Below the pieces are notes generated by a model, which did no database searches, was not told the DNA's origin, and saw nothing but the letters and a program-made list of their open reading frames with translations. This document shows, piece after piece, positions 21,586-29,833 of a stretch of DNA of 64,000 bases (positions within the stretch are counted from its first letter, which is position 1; every line of letters starts with the position of its first letter). This DNA comes from Micromonospora rubida (GTDB lineage: Bacteria > Actinomycetota > Actinomycetes > Mycobacteriales > Micromonosporaceae). The stretch lies in the NCBI RefSeq assembly GCF_009908295.1, contig NZ_JAAALO010000008.1, positions 186,001 to 250,000 on the forward strand, given 5' to 3'. Made by a program: the position numbers and the translations under genes.

Positions 21586-24072
21586 GTGTCCCACGATGTC
21601 GTCCCTCCGGTGGAGGGCATGGAGGGCACGGTGCACCCGACAGGCGACGCTGACGGTCCGGTGACCGACAAGGGAGCCGACCTGCGGGCCGCGGCCCTCG
21701 TGGGCGAGGCGGCTTCCGCCCATGTCGACGGCGACACCCCGGCGGGCGGCGTCCTGGAGCCGCTGTCGGCCGACGACTCCGGCGACCCGTCGCCGAGCGG
21801 CGGCTTCGCCCTCTCCAACGCGCCCACCGGCCGGCGGGTGCGGGCCCGGCTGGCCCGGTTCAACGCTCCCTGGCAGACCTCGCAGGTCAGCGAGGTGCTG
21901 GAGCCGCTGATCTCCTCCCACCGGGTGAACCACCCCAAGGCCGACGCCCGGCTGCTCCAGCGGGCGTTCGACACGGCGGCCCGGTGGCACTCGGGCCAGT
22001 ACCGCAAGTCCGGCGACCCGTACATCACCCACCCCCTGGCGGTGGCCACCATCCTGGCGAACCTGGGGATGGACACCACCACCCTGGTCGCCGCGCTGCT
22101 GCACGACACGATCGAGGACACCGAGTACACCCTCGACCAGATGAAGGTGGACTTCGGCGGCGAGGTCGCGCTGCTCGTCGACGGGGTGACGAAGCTCGAC
22201 AAGGTCAAGCTTGGCGACGCGGCAAAGGCGGAGACGATCCGCAAGATGGTCGTGGCGATGGCGAAGGACCCGCGGGTCCTGGTGATCAAGCTGGCCGACC
22301 GGCTGCACAACATGCGCACCCTGACCTTCCTGCCCCGCCCGAAGCAGGAGCAGAAGGCGAAGGAGACGCTGGAGATCCTGGCCCCCCTGGCCCACCGGCT
22401 GGGCATGAACACGATCAAGTGGGAGCTGGAGGACCTCTCGTTCGGCACGCTGTTCCCGAAGCGGTACGAGGAGATCCTTCGCCTGATCGGGGAGCACCAG
22501 CCGCAGCGGGAGGCGCTGCTGCGACAGGTCACCCAGAAGGTGCAGACCGACCTGAAGGCCGCCAAGATCAAGGCGGAGACGACGGGCCGGCCGAAGCACC
22601 TCTACTCGATCTACCAGAAGATGATCGTGCGTGGCCGCGAGTTCAACGACATCTACGACCTGGTGGGCGTGCGGATCCTGGTCGACACGGTGCGGGACTG
22701 CTACGCGGCGCTGGGCGTGATCCACGCCAACTGGCAGCCGGTGCCGGGTCGGTTCAAGGACTACATCGCGATGCCCAAGTTCAACATGTACCAATCGCTG
22801 CACACGACGGTGATCGGGCCCACCGGCAAGCCGGTGGAGATGCAGATCCGCACGTTCGCGATGCACCGCACCGCCGAGTTCGGCATCGCCGCGCACTGGA
22901 AGTACAAGGAGCACAAGGGCACCCAGGTCGTCGGCCCGCCGGCACACATCGACGAGATGACCTGGCTGCGGCAGCTGCTGGACTGGCAGCGGGAGGCGGC
23001 GGACCCGAGCGAGTTCCTGGACGCGCTGCGCTTCGACCTGTCCAGCCAGGAGGTGTACGTCTTCACGCCGAAGGGCGACGTCATCCCCCTGCCGACGGGG
23101 TCGACGCCGGTGGACTTCGCGTACGCGGTGCACACCGAGGTGGGGCACAAGTGCATCGGGGCGCGGGTCAACGGCAAGCTGGTGCCCCTGGAATCGACGC
23201 TGTCCAACGGCGACGTGATCGAGATCTTCACGTCGAAGTCCGAGACGGCGGGGCCGACGCAGGACTGGCTGGGCTTCGTGAAGAGCCCCCGGGCGCGCAC
23301 GAAGATCCGGCAGTACTTCAACAAGGAGCGGCGCGAGGAGGCGATCGAGGCCGGCAAGGACTCGATCGTCAAGGCGATGCGCAAGCAGGGCATGCCGTTG
23401 CAGCGGATGCTCACCTCGGACGCGTTGATGACGATCGCCCGGGACCTGCACCTGGCCGACGTGGCGTCGCTGTACGCGGCGGTCGGCGACAGTCAGGTCT
23501 CCGCCCAGTCGGTGGTGCAGAAGCTGATGGCCGCGTACGGCGGCGAGGAGGGCGCGGCGGAGGATATCGCCGAGACCGCCGTCGCCACCCGGCCACCGCG
23601 CAGCCGGCAGAGCAGCTCCGACCCGGGCGTGGTGGTGCGCGGCGTCAGCGACGTCTGGATCAAGCTGGCCCGGTGCTGCACGCCGGTGCCGCCGGACGCG
23701 GTCTTCGGGTTCGTCACCCGCTCCGGCGGGGTCAGCGTGCACCGGGACGACTGCGCCAACGCCGAGGACCTGCGTGCCCAGGACGAGCGGGTGGTCGAGG
23801 TCAGCTGGAAGCTCACCTCCGCCTCGACGTTCCTGGTGGCCATCCAGGTGGAGGCACTGGACCGGCACAAGCTGCTGGCGGACGTGACCCGGGTGCTCTC
23901 CGAGGAGCGGGTCAACATCCTGTCCGCCACGGTCACCACCACCCGGGACCGGGTGGCGGTCAGCCGGTTCAGCTTCGAGATGGCCGACCCGAAGCACCTG
24001 GGCCACCTGCTGGCCGCCGTCCGCAAGGTCGACGGCGTCTTCGACGCGTACCGGGTCACCTCGGGGTCCTGA
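21586..24072 (+). CDS. relA: (p)ppGpp synthetase/hydrolase, RelA/SpoT family
   Basis: This 828-residue bifunctional enzyme makes and degrades (p)ppGpp in the stringent response. Domains in order: a disordered N-terminal ~85 residues, HD hydrolase (HPLAVATILANLGMD and LLHDTIEDTEYT), nucleotidyltransferase (YNDIYDLVGVR-like FNDIYDLVGVRILVDTV, and MPKFNMYQSLHTTVIGP), TGS (VYVFTPKGDVIPLPTGSTPV), a zinc-finger-like region (ARCCTPVPPDAVFGF) and a C-terminal ACT domain. Both HD and synthetase residues are present, so both activities are expected. The GTG at 21586 lies close behind GAGGAGG; the ATG at 21619 is an alternative. Confidence 0.95.
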   Translation: MSHDVVPPVEGMEGTVHPTGDADGPVTDKGADLRAAALVGEAASAHVDGDTPAGGVLEPLSADDSGDPSPSGGFALSNAPTGRRVRARLARFNAPWQTSQVSEVLEPLISSHRVNHPKADARLLQRAFDTAARWHSGQYRKSGDPYITHPLAVATILANLGMDTTTLVAALLHDTIEDTEYTLDQMKVDFGGEVALLVDGVTKLDKVKLGDAAKAETIRKMVVAMAKDPRVLVIKLADRLHNMRTLTFLPRPKQEQKAKETLEILAPLAHRLGMNTIKWELEDLSFGTLFPKRYEEILRLIGEHQPQREALLRQVTQKVQTDLKAAKIKAETTGRPKHLYSIYQKMIVRGREFNDIYDLVGVRILVDTVRDCYAALGVIHANWQPVPGRFKDYIAMPKFNMYQSLHTTVIGPTGKPVEMQIRTFAMHRTAEFGIAAHWKYKEHKGTQVVGPPAHIDEMTWLRQLLDWQREAADPSEFLDALRFDLSSQEVYVFTPKGDVIPLPTGSTPVDFAYAVHTEVGHKCIGARVNGKLVPLESTLSNGDVIEIFTSKSETAGPTQDWLGFVKSPRARTKIRQYFNKERREEAIEAGKDSIVKAMRKQGMPLQRMLTSDALMTIARDLHLADVASLYAAVGDSQVSAQSVVQKLMAAYGGEEGAAEDIAETAVATRPPRSRQSSSDPGVVVRGVSDVWIKLARCCTPVPPDAVFGFVTRSGGVSVHRDDCANAEDLRAQDERVVEVSWKLTSASTFLVAIQVEALDRHKLLADVTRVLSEERVNILSATVTTTRDRVAVSRFSFEMADPKHLGHLLAAVRKVDGVFDAYRVTSGS

Positions 24073-24084
24073 TCCGCACACGAC

Positions 24085-24113
24085 AGCGCCCGCCGGCTCA
24101 GCCGGCGGGCGCT
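24085..24113. terminator. Bidirectional terminator between relA and the cyclophilin gene
   Basis: Two perfect 14-bp arms, AGCGCCCGCCGGCT and AGCCGGCGGGCGCT, meet around a single base. The hairpin lies 12 bases after the relA stop and 17 bases before the end of the convergent cyclophilin gene, so it can serve both. Confidence 0.88.
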
Positions 24114-24130
24114 TCGTCGTGGTGGAGGGC

Positions 24131-24970
24131 TCAGCCCTGCGGCTCGCTCATCGTCAGCTTCTTGATGACGATTTCCTTCTTGGGGTGGCCGCCGCCGGCC
24201 TGCTGGGCGAACGCCTTGTCGTCGCCGGCCTTGGCGACGGCCTCGACGATGTCCATCCCGCCGGTGATCGTGCCCAGGACGGTGTAGTTCGGGTCGAGCT
24301 GCGAGTCGCCGTAGACGATGAAGAACTGGCTGCCGGTGCTGCCGGGCTGCCCCGAGTTGGCCATCGCGATGACCCCCTTCGGGTAGGCGGGGCGCTTGTC
24401 GGTGGGCAGGTTCTCCTCGGTCATCTTGTACGCCGGGCCACCGGTGCCGTCGGTGTCCCGCCAGCCCTTGCCGGTCGCGCTCGGGTCACCGCACTGGAGC
24501 ACCTGGATTCCCTCGGTGACCAGGCGGTGGCACTTGCTGTTGTCGAAGAAGTTCTTGCTCGCCAGGTGGGTGAAGCTGGCCGCGGTGCACGGCGAGGCGG
24601 CCCGGTCGACCTTGGCGGTGATCGGGCCCAGGCTGGTGTCCATCGTCAGGGTCTGGACGCCGGTGCTCGCCTGCTGGTTCTGCGGCAGCCCGACGTCCTT
24701 GATCTCCTTGGTCCGGCTCTCCTTGGGGATCTCGGTGAACGCGCACTGCACGAGACCGCTCGCAGCGCCGGCTTTCTGCTTGTCGTCGTCGTCACCGACG
24801 ACGGTGGTGGCCAGCCACACGGTGCCGGCGACCACGAGCAACAGGGCCGCTCCGGCGCCGACGACCGCCTGCGTCTGCCGGCGCTTGCGTGCCCTGGTCG
24901 CCTGCGCGGCCATGTTCCGCTGAAGTCGGGCCTTCGCCGCCGCGCGCTGCCGCTCTTTCGTGGACGTCAC
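24131..24970 (-). CDS. Membrane-anchored peptidyl-prolyl isomerase, cyclophilin type
   Basis: This 279-residue protein has a basic N terminus (~35 residues), one membrane segment (AVVGAGAALLLVVAGTVWLA) and an extracytoplasmic cyclophilin domain. Recognisable cyclophilin phrases are FTHLASKNFFDNSKCHRLV, VLQCGDPSATGKGW, ENLPTDKRPAYPKGVIAMAN and GSQFFIVYGDSQLDPNYTVLG. Cyclophilins speed proline cis-trans isomerisation and help exported proteins fold. A second, related gene lies 63 bases upstream on the same strand, so this is a tandem pair. Confidence 0.92.
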   Translation of the reverse strand: MTSTKERQRAAAKARLQRNMAAQATRARKRRQTQAVVGAGAALLLVVAGTVWLATTVVGDDDDKQKAGAASGLVQCAFTEIPKESRTKEIKDVGLPQNQQASTGVQTLTMDTSLGPITAKVDRAASPCTAASFTHLASKNFFDNSKCHRLVTEGIQVLQCGDPSATGKGWRDTDGTGGPAYKMTEENLPTDKRPAYPKGVIAMANSGQPGSTGSQFFIVYGDSQLDPNYTVLGTITGGMDIVEAVAKAGDDKAFAQQAGGGHPKKEIVIKKLTMSEPQG

Positions 24971-25033
24971 GGTCGATCCTCCTGGACTGTGTCTCTGGCG
25001 CGGTCGGTGCCGCAGTGTGTGGGGCGGGGCCGG

Positions 25034-25918
25034 TCAGCCGGCGTTCGGGCTGGCCGCCGGAGCGCCCGACGCCGGGGCGGTCGCGGCCGGCGCCGTCGTC
25101 GGCTCGCCGACGGTGAGACTCTGGATCACCACGTCGGTCTTCGGCTTGACCTTTGCTCCGCTCCCATTGTCCACGGTCGGGAGGGCGCCGATCTTCGTGA
25201 TCACGTCGAGCCCGCCGGTGACCTTGCCGATCACCGGGTACACCGGCTTGGCGGGATTGAAGTCCTTGAAGAAGACGAGGAACTGGCCGCCGTTGGCGCC
25301 CGGCGGGTTGGCCATCATCGCGACCGTGCCCTTCGGGTACGCCGGGGGCTGGCCGGGGGCGGGGCTGGCCGACGGGCTCGCCTCGGGCTGCACGGGGACG
25401 TTCTCGTCGTAGAACGAGTAGGTCGGGCCGCCCAGGCCGGTGCCGCTCGGGTCACCGCAGCGCAACGCGCCCTCGGCGGTGATCTCGTGGCACGTGGCGT
25501 TGTCGTAGAAGCCCCGGCTGGCCAGGTGGGCGATGCTCGCCCCGGCGCAGGGGGCCGAGGCGAGGTCGAGCTCCGCGGTGATCGGCGCGCCCTGGTTGGT
25601 GGTGACGGTCATCGCCCGGGTGCCGGTGGTCGGCAGGCCGGTGGTGGCCGGGGTGCCGACGTCCTTGAGGTTGGTGTTCGCGGTGGCGTCCTGCGGGGTC
25701 CAGATGCAGACGTCCTCGGCGGCCGTGTTCTTCTCCGGGCCTTCGTCGAAGGCGCCCAGCGCCCACGCGGAGCCGGCCACGATCAGCGCGAGCACCACGG
25801 CGGCGCCGACGCCGGCCTGGATCTGCCGACGGCGCCTGGTCCGGGAGGCCCGTCGGGCCAACTGTCGATCGAGCTTGGCCCGCGCCAGTTTGCGCTGCCG
25901 GTCCCTGCTGGAAGCCAC
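25034..25918 (-). CDS. Membrane-anchored peptidyl-prolyl isomerase, cyclophilin type (second copy)
   Basis: This 294-residue paralogue has the same layout as its neighbour: basic N terminus, one membrane segment (AGVGAAVVLALIVAGSAWAL), then a cyclophilin domain (IAHLASRGFYDNATCHEI, ALRCGDPSGTGLGGPTYSF, AYPKGTVAMMANPPGANGGQ, FLVFF). A Pro/Ala/Ser insert (EASPSASPAPGQPP) and a Pro/Ala tail are extra. The active-site arginine and glutamine positions are less clear than in the first copy. The GTG at 25918 has a GAGGGGGAG box eight bases upstream. The pair likely arose by gene duplication. Confidence 0.9.
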   Translation of the reverse strand: MASSRDRQRKLARAKLDRQLARRASRTRRRRQIQAGVGAAVVLALIVAGSAWALGAFDEGPEKNTAAEDVCIWTPQDATANTNLKDVGTPATTGLPTTGTRAMTVTTNQGAPITAELDLASAPCAGASIAHLASRGFYDNATCHEITAEGALRCGDPSGTGLGGPTYSFYDENVPVQPEASPSASPAPGQPPAYPKGTVAMMANPPGANGGQFLVFFKDFNPAKPVYPVIGKVTGGLDVITKIGALPTVDNGSGAKVKPKTDVVIQSLTVGEPTTAPAATAPASGAPAASPNAG

Positions 25919-26135
25919 CCGTGCTCCCCCTCCTCTACCCTGACGGTCACCGGCGGGTCGGGCGTCGCACCCTGTCTGGTGGCACGTGCGCCACGCCACA
26001 CGCCCGCCAGAGTGTACGGGTACGGACTGGGAATGTGGTGTACCAGGTCCTCGCGGGGTTTATCGGGGGGTGTCACTGTGCCCGGCGGGGCCCGCGGGGC
26101 GGGTGGGCCGACGGAATTCGCGTGCCGTTGCCGCT

Positions 26136-26141
26136 AGGCTG
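26136..26141 (+). promoter_or_regulatory. Candidate -10 box for the metallo-hydrolase gene
   Basis: TAGGCT, a good TANNNT match, lies 40-45 bases upstream of the GTG at 26181 in the gap divergent from the cyclophilin pair. Confidence 0.35.
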
Positions 26142-26180
26142 CCAGTGCAGGGACGACAGCTCGACGGAAGGGGAGCGGAC

Positions 26181-26900
26181 GTGCTCGTGGCCGGCTTTCC
26201 CGCGGATGCCTTCGGCACCAACTGTTACGTGGTGGCGACCGCGCCGGGGGAGCAGTGCGTGGTGGTCGACCCGGGCATCGGGGTGCTCGACCGGCTTGAC
26301 GCCGTGCTCGCCGAGCACCGCCTGCACCCGGCCGCCGTGCTGCTCACCCACGGCCACCTCGACCACACCTTCTCCGTCGCGCCGGTCTGCGGCGCCCGGG
26401 GCATCACCGCGTACGTCCACCCCGACGACCGGGAGTTGCTGGCCGATCCGGGCAAGGCGCTGTCGATGGACCTCACCCAGCTCTTCGGTGGCCGGCTGCC
26501 CTATACCGAGCCCGACGACGTCGCCGAGCTGACCGACGGGGCCACCCTCGCCCTGGCCGGCCTGGAGATCACCGTCGACCACGCCCCGGGCCATACCGGC
26601 GGGTCGGTGCTGTTCCGGCTGCCCGGCGCCGGTTCGCCCTGGGAGGCCGAGCAGGTCTGCCTCTCCGGCGACGTGCTCTTCGCCGGCTCGATCGGCCGCA
26701 CCGATCTGTGGGGCGGCAGCATGCCCCGGATGCTCGCCAGCCTGCGAGACAAGATCCTCCCGCTGGCCGACGACACGGTGGTGCTGCCCGGCCACGGCCC
26801 CGCGACCACCATCGGCCGCGAGCGCGCGAGCAACCCGTACCTCGTCGAGGTGGCGGGCTCCGGCGGCGCGCGCCCCGCCGCGCCCGTCCGCGGCCTCTAG
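26181..26900 (+). CDS. Metallo-beta-lactamase fold hydrolase, glyoxalase II-like
   Basis: This 239-residue protein has the metal-binding motif THGHLDHTFS, the following HAPGHTGGSVLF histidine, the LSGDVLFAGSIGRTDL aspartate and a final LPGHGPATTIGRER histidine, so both metal sites look complete. The set is typical of the YcbL/glyoxalase II-like group that hydrolyses thioesters. It precedes hisS, a neighbourhood seen in many actinobacteria next to relA. The GTG start follows GGAAGGGGAGC. The true substrate is not shown. Confidence 0.88.
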   Translation: MLVAGFPADAFGTNCYVVATAPGEQCVVVDPGIGVLDRLDAVLAEHRLHPAAVLLTHGHLDHTFSVAPVCGARGITAYVHPDDRELLADPGKALSMDLTQLFGGRLPYTEPDDVAELTDGATLALAGLEITVDHAPGHTGGSVLFRLPGAGSPWEAEQVCLSGDVLFAGSIGRTDLWGGSMPRMLASLRDKILPLADDTVVLPGHGPATTIGRERASNPYLVEVAGSGGARPAAPVRGL

Positions 26901-26970
26901 ATCCTCTGCCCGCGTCGCGCGGGCCACGACCTCACCGCGCCCGGCGGCGCGGAGCTGCAAGGAGTACGCC

Positions 26971-28305
26971 ATGAGCAAGCCCACGCCCCTCTCCGGTTTC
27001 CCCGAGTGGACGCCGGCGCAGCGGATGATCGAGCAGTTCGTCCTCGACCGGATCCGCGCCACCTTCGAGCTGTACGGCTTCGCCCCCCTGGAGACCCGCT
27101 CGGTGGAGCCGCTGGACCAGCTCCTGCGCAAGGGGGAGACCTCGAAGGAGGTCTACCTGCTGCGCCGGCTCCAGGCCGACGCCGAGGGCCCGGCCGGGGA
27201 CGACGCCCTCGGCCTGCACTTCGACCTGACCGTCCCGTTCGCCCGCTACGTGCTGGAGAACGCCGGCAAGCTCCAGTTCCCGTTCCGCCGCTACCAGATC
27301 CAGAAGGTGTGGCGGGGCGAGCGCCCGCAGGAGGGCCGCTACCGGGAGTTCCTCCAGGCCGACATCGACATCGTCGACCGGGACACCCTGCCCGCCCACT
27401 TCGAGGCCGAGATGCCGCTGGTCATCGGCGACGCGCTGCGGTCGCTGCCGATCCCGCCGGTGCGGATCCAGGTCAACAACCGCAAGATCTGTGAGGGCTT
27501 CTACCTGGGCATCGGGCTGACCGATCCGGAGGCCGCCCTGCGCGCCGTCGACAAGCTCGACAAGATCGGCCCGGCGAAGGTGGCCGAGGTGCTGGCCGAG
27601 ACGGCCGGGGCGAGCGAGGCGCAGGCCAGGGCGTGCCTGTCCCTGGCCGAGATCTCCGCCCCGGACGCCTCCTTCGCCGACGCGGTGCGCGCCCTCGGGG
27701 TGAGCCACCCGTTGCTGGACGAGGGCGTCGCCGAGCTGGTCGCGGTGGTGGAGACCGCCGCCGCGCACTCGCCGGGACTGTGTGTGGCAGACCTGCGCAT
27801 CGCCCGTGGCCTGGACTACTACACCGGCACGGTCTACGAGACGCAGCTCGTGGGCTACGAGCGGTTCGGCTCGATCTGCTCCGGCGGCCGGTACGACAAC
27901 CTGGCCAGCTCGGGGGCCGCCCGGTTCCCCGGGGTGGGCATCTCGATCGGGGTGACCCGGCTGCTCGGCCTGCTCTTCGGCGCCGACGCGCTGTCGGTGT
28001 CCCGCAGCGTGCCGACCTGCGTGCTGGTGGCGGTCACCGCCGAGGAGCAGCGGGCGGCCAGCAACGCCGTCGCCGACGCGCTGCGCAGCCGGGGCGTGCC
28101 CACCGAGGTGTCGCCGAGCGCGGCGAAGTTCGGCAAGCAGATTCGCTACGCCGAGCGGCGCGGCATCCCGTACGTGTGGTTCCCGGGGGCCGAGGGCGCG
28201 GCGGACGAGGTGAAGGACATCCGCTCCGGCGAGCAGGTGGCCGCGTCGGCGGGGGAGTGGACCCCGCCCCGGGCGGACCTGCGGCCGCTGGTCGGCGAGG
28301 GCTGA
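26971..28305 (+). CDS. hisS: Histidine--tRNA ligase
   Basis: This 444-residue class II synthetase charges tRNA-His. Motif 2 is visible in FRRYQIQKVWRGERPQEGRY, the histidine-binding motif in IARGLDYYTGTVYE and the GGRYDNLA loop, and motif 3 in PGVGISIGVTRLLGLLFG. A C-terminal anticodon-binding domain follows (VPTCVLVAVTAEEQRAASNA). Length is in the normal range. An AAGGAG box lies before the ATG. It may be co-transcribed with the metallo-hydrolase 70 bases upstream. Confidence 0.95.
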   Translation: MSKPTPLSGFPEWTPAQRMIEQFVLDRIRATFELYGFAPLETRSVEPLDQLLRKGETSKEVYLLRRLQADAEGPAGDDALGLHFDLTVPFARYVLENAGKLQFPFRRYQIQKVWRGERPQEGRYREFLQADIDIVDRDTLPAHFEAEMPLVIGDALRSLPIPPVRIQVNNRKICEGFYLGIGLTDPEAALRAVDKLDKIGPAKVAEVLAETAGASEAQARACLSLAEISAPDASFADAVRALGVSHPLLDEGVAELVAVVETAAAHSPGLCVADLRIARGLDYYTGTVYETQLVGYERFGSICSGGRYDNLASSGAARFPGVGISIGVTRLLGLLFGADALSVSRSVPTCVLVAVTAEEQRAASNAVADALRSRGVPTEVSPSAAKFGKQIRYAERRGIPYVWFPGAEGAADEVKDIRSGEQVAASAGEWTPPRADLRPLVGEG

Positions 28306-28360
28306 GGACCCGCCGGCAACGCCTACGAGCTGGGCGTTACTGGCGCGTACGTCGGCGAGG

Positions 28361-28393
28361 ACCTACGGTGGCGTAAGTTACGCCACCGTAGGT
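28361..28393. promoter_or_regulatory. Perfect 33-bp palindrome, candidate operator of the desaturase gene
   Basis: Arms of 16 bases (28361-28376, ACCTACGGTGGCGTAA, and 28378-28393) are exact reverse complements around one central base. The palindrome ends 12 bases before the desaturase start codon, so it must cover the promoter or the mRNA 5' end. Such length and symmetry suggest binding of a dimeric repressor, as TetR-type regulators do on desaturase and fatty-acid genes. No regulator gene is adjacent. Confidence 0.8.
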
Positions 28394-28405
28394 AGGGAGA
28401 TCGTC

Positions 28406-29341
28406 GTGACCGCACTGAGCCAGACCGCCCTGCTCGTCGAGCTCGAGCCCGTCGTGGAGAAGAACCTCGACCGGCACCTCTCGATGGCCAAGGAGTGGTT
28501 CCCGCACGAGTACGTGCCGTGGGGCGAGGGTCGCACCTTCGACGGCCCGCTCGGCGGCGAGGCGTGGTCGGCGTCGGACTCGACGATCCCCGAGGTGGCG
28601 CGCACCGCGCTGATCGTGAACCTGCTCACCGAGGACAACCTCCCCTCGTACCACCACCAGATCGCCACCCTCTTCGGCCCCGACGGGGCGTGGGGGACCT
28701 GGGTGGGCCGGTGGACGGCGGAGGAGGGGCGGCACGGCACCGCAATCCGGGACTACCTGACCGTGACCCGGGCGGTCGACCCGGTGGCCCTGGAGCGGGC
28801 CCGGATGGTGCACATGACGGCCGGGTACTCCAACTCCCACGACGACTCGATGCTGCGCTCGCTGGCGTACGTGTCGTTCCAGGAGCTGGCCACTCGGATC
28901 TCGCACCGCAACACCGGCCGGGTGACCGGCGACCCGGCCTGCGAGGCGCTGCTGGCCCGCGTCGCGGCCGACGAGAACCTGCACATGGTCTTCTACCGCA
29001 ATCTGCTCGCCGCCGCCCTGGACCTCGACCCGAGCCAGACGATGCGGGCGATCGCCGAGGTGCTGGCGGACTTCCAGATGCCCGGCGTGGGCATCGAGGG
29101 CTTCGCCCGCAAGTCGGTGGCGATCGCCCTCGCCGGCATCTACGACCTGCGCCAGCACCGCGACGAGGTGGTCGTCCCGGTGCTGCGTCAGTGGGACGTG
29201 TTCAACGTCTCGGGCCTGGACGCCGACGGCGAGGCGGCCCGCGACCAGATCGCCGCCCACCTCGACACCCTGGAGACCCACGCGTCCCGCTTCGAGGAGA
29301 AGCGCGACGCCCGAGCCGCCCGCCTAGCCGCCACCCGCTAA
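28406..29341 (+). CDS. Acyl-ACP desaturase (soluble di-iron)
   Basis: This 311-residue protein resembles plant-type and mycobacterial DesA-like stearoyl-ACP desaturases, soluble enzymes that insert a double bond into acyl-ACP using oxygen and a di-iron centre. Iron-ligand motifs are seen as LLTEDNLPSYH, TAEEGRHG (EExxH), SFQELATRISH and ADENLHMVF (ENLH-type). Length is typical of the bacterial group. The GTG start follows TAGGGAGA. It is a single-gene unit with its own palindrome, consistent with control by membrane-lipid state. Confidence 0.93.
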   Translation: MTALSQTALLVELEPVVEKNLDRHLSMAKEWFPHEYVPWGEGRTFDGPLGGEAWSASDSTIPEVARTALIVNLLTEDNLPSYHHQIATLFGPDGAWGTWVGRWTAEEGRHGTAIRDYLTVTRAVDPVALERARMVHMTAGYSNSHDDSMLRSLAYVSFQELATRISHRNTGRVTGDPACEALLARVAADENLHMVFYRNLLAAALDLDPSQTMRAIAEVLADFQMPGVGIEGFARKSVAIALAGIYDLRQHRDEVVVPVLRQWDVFNVSGLDADGEAARDQIAAHLDTLETHASRFEEKRDARAARLAATR

Positions 29342-29370
29342 CCCCACCCCACCCCACCCCACCCCACCCC
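29341..29370. repeat. Six-copy ACCCC microsatellite
   Basis: Six perfect copies of the 5-bp unit ACCCC start at the last base of the desaturase stop codon. Such runs can vary in length between strains. No function is implied. Confidence 0.9.
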
Positions 29371-29383
29371 GGCCCCCGCCCCA

Positions 29384-29465
29384 CCCCCGCGATCTTGCGG
29401 TTGGGGCCCCGGCAAAGGCCGCGTAACGCCCAGCTCGCGGGCCCCAAGTGCAAGATCGCCGGGGG
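29384..29465. repeat. Imperfect long palindrome with GATCTTGC core
   Basis: The left arm (29384-29410, containing GCGATCTTGC and TTGGGGCCC) and the right arm (29439-29465, containing GGGCCCCAA and GCAAGATCGC) pair over ~26 bases with one bulge and two mismatches. The loop is 28 bases. I recall similar GATCTTGC-core palindromes as frequent intergenic elements of Micromonosporaceae genomes. Placed after the desaturase gene, it could act as a terminator or be a REP-like element. Confidence 0.75.
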
Positions 29466-29714
29466 TTGGTGTGCTGCCCCGGCGCCGGCCGCCGGGAGGG
29501 CTGACGGTCCCGGGCGTGCGCATCCGCTGGGCGGTGGTCAGGCGTGACATCAGGTGGGGCGAGCGCGTCCATCGCCGGGGGCGGGTGTGTCGGGACCTGT
29601 GGTCACTAGCCGAGGCCGGCGTGGGCGCTGCCGCTGTCCTCGCTGCCCGTGGCCACAATGTTGCTGGTCCGCGTCGTGCGCGGCTCGGCGGGGCAGGCGG
29701 TGCGGGGTCTTGCT

Positions 29715-29745
29715 AGTGATCTTAAATATGTGAATACTTCACTAC
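29715..29745 (+). promoter_or_regulatory. AT-rich promoter/operator of the protease gene
   Basis: This stretch (AGTGATCTTAAATATG and onward) is the most AT-rich in the region and contains the palindrome GTGAATACTTCAC at 29730-29742. It lies ~90-115 bases before the protease start. It likely holds the promoter and possibly a repressor site. Confidence 0.45.
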
Positions 29746-29833
29746 CAGGTCGGTTCCCCCCAGATCCGGTCGTCTGGTCCTCGGGTCCGTCACCCTCGGC
29801 GCGACCCGTCACCCCCCTCCGGGAGGTTGTTAC

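Larger units (their letters stand above)
29342..29833. other. 492-bp desaturase-protease intergenic region
   Basis: No gene is seen. It holds the ACCCC run, a long imperfect palindrome (29384-29465), ~240 bases without recognised structure, and an AT-rich promoter-like island near 29715-29745 before the protease gene. Confidence 0.65.
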
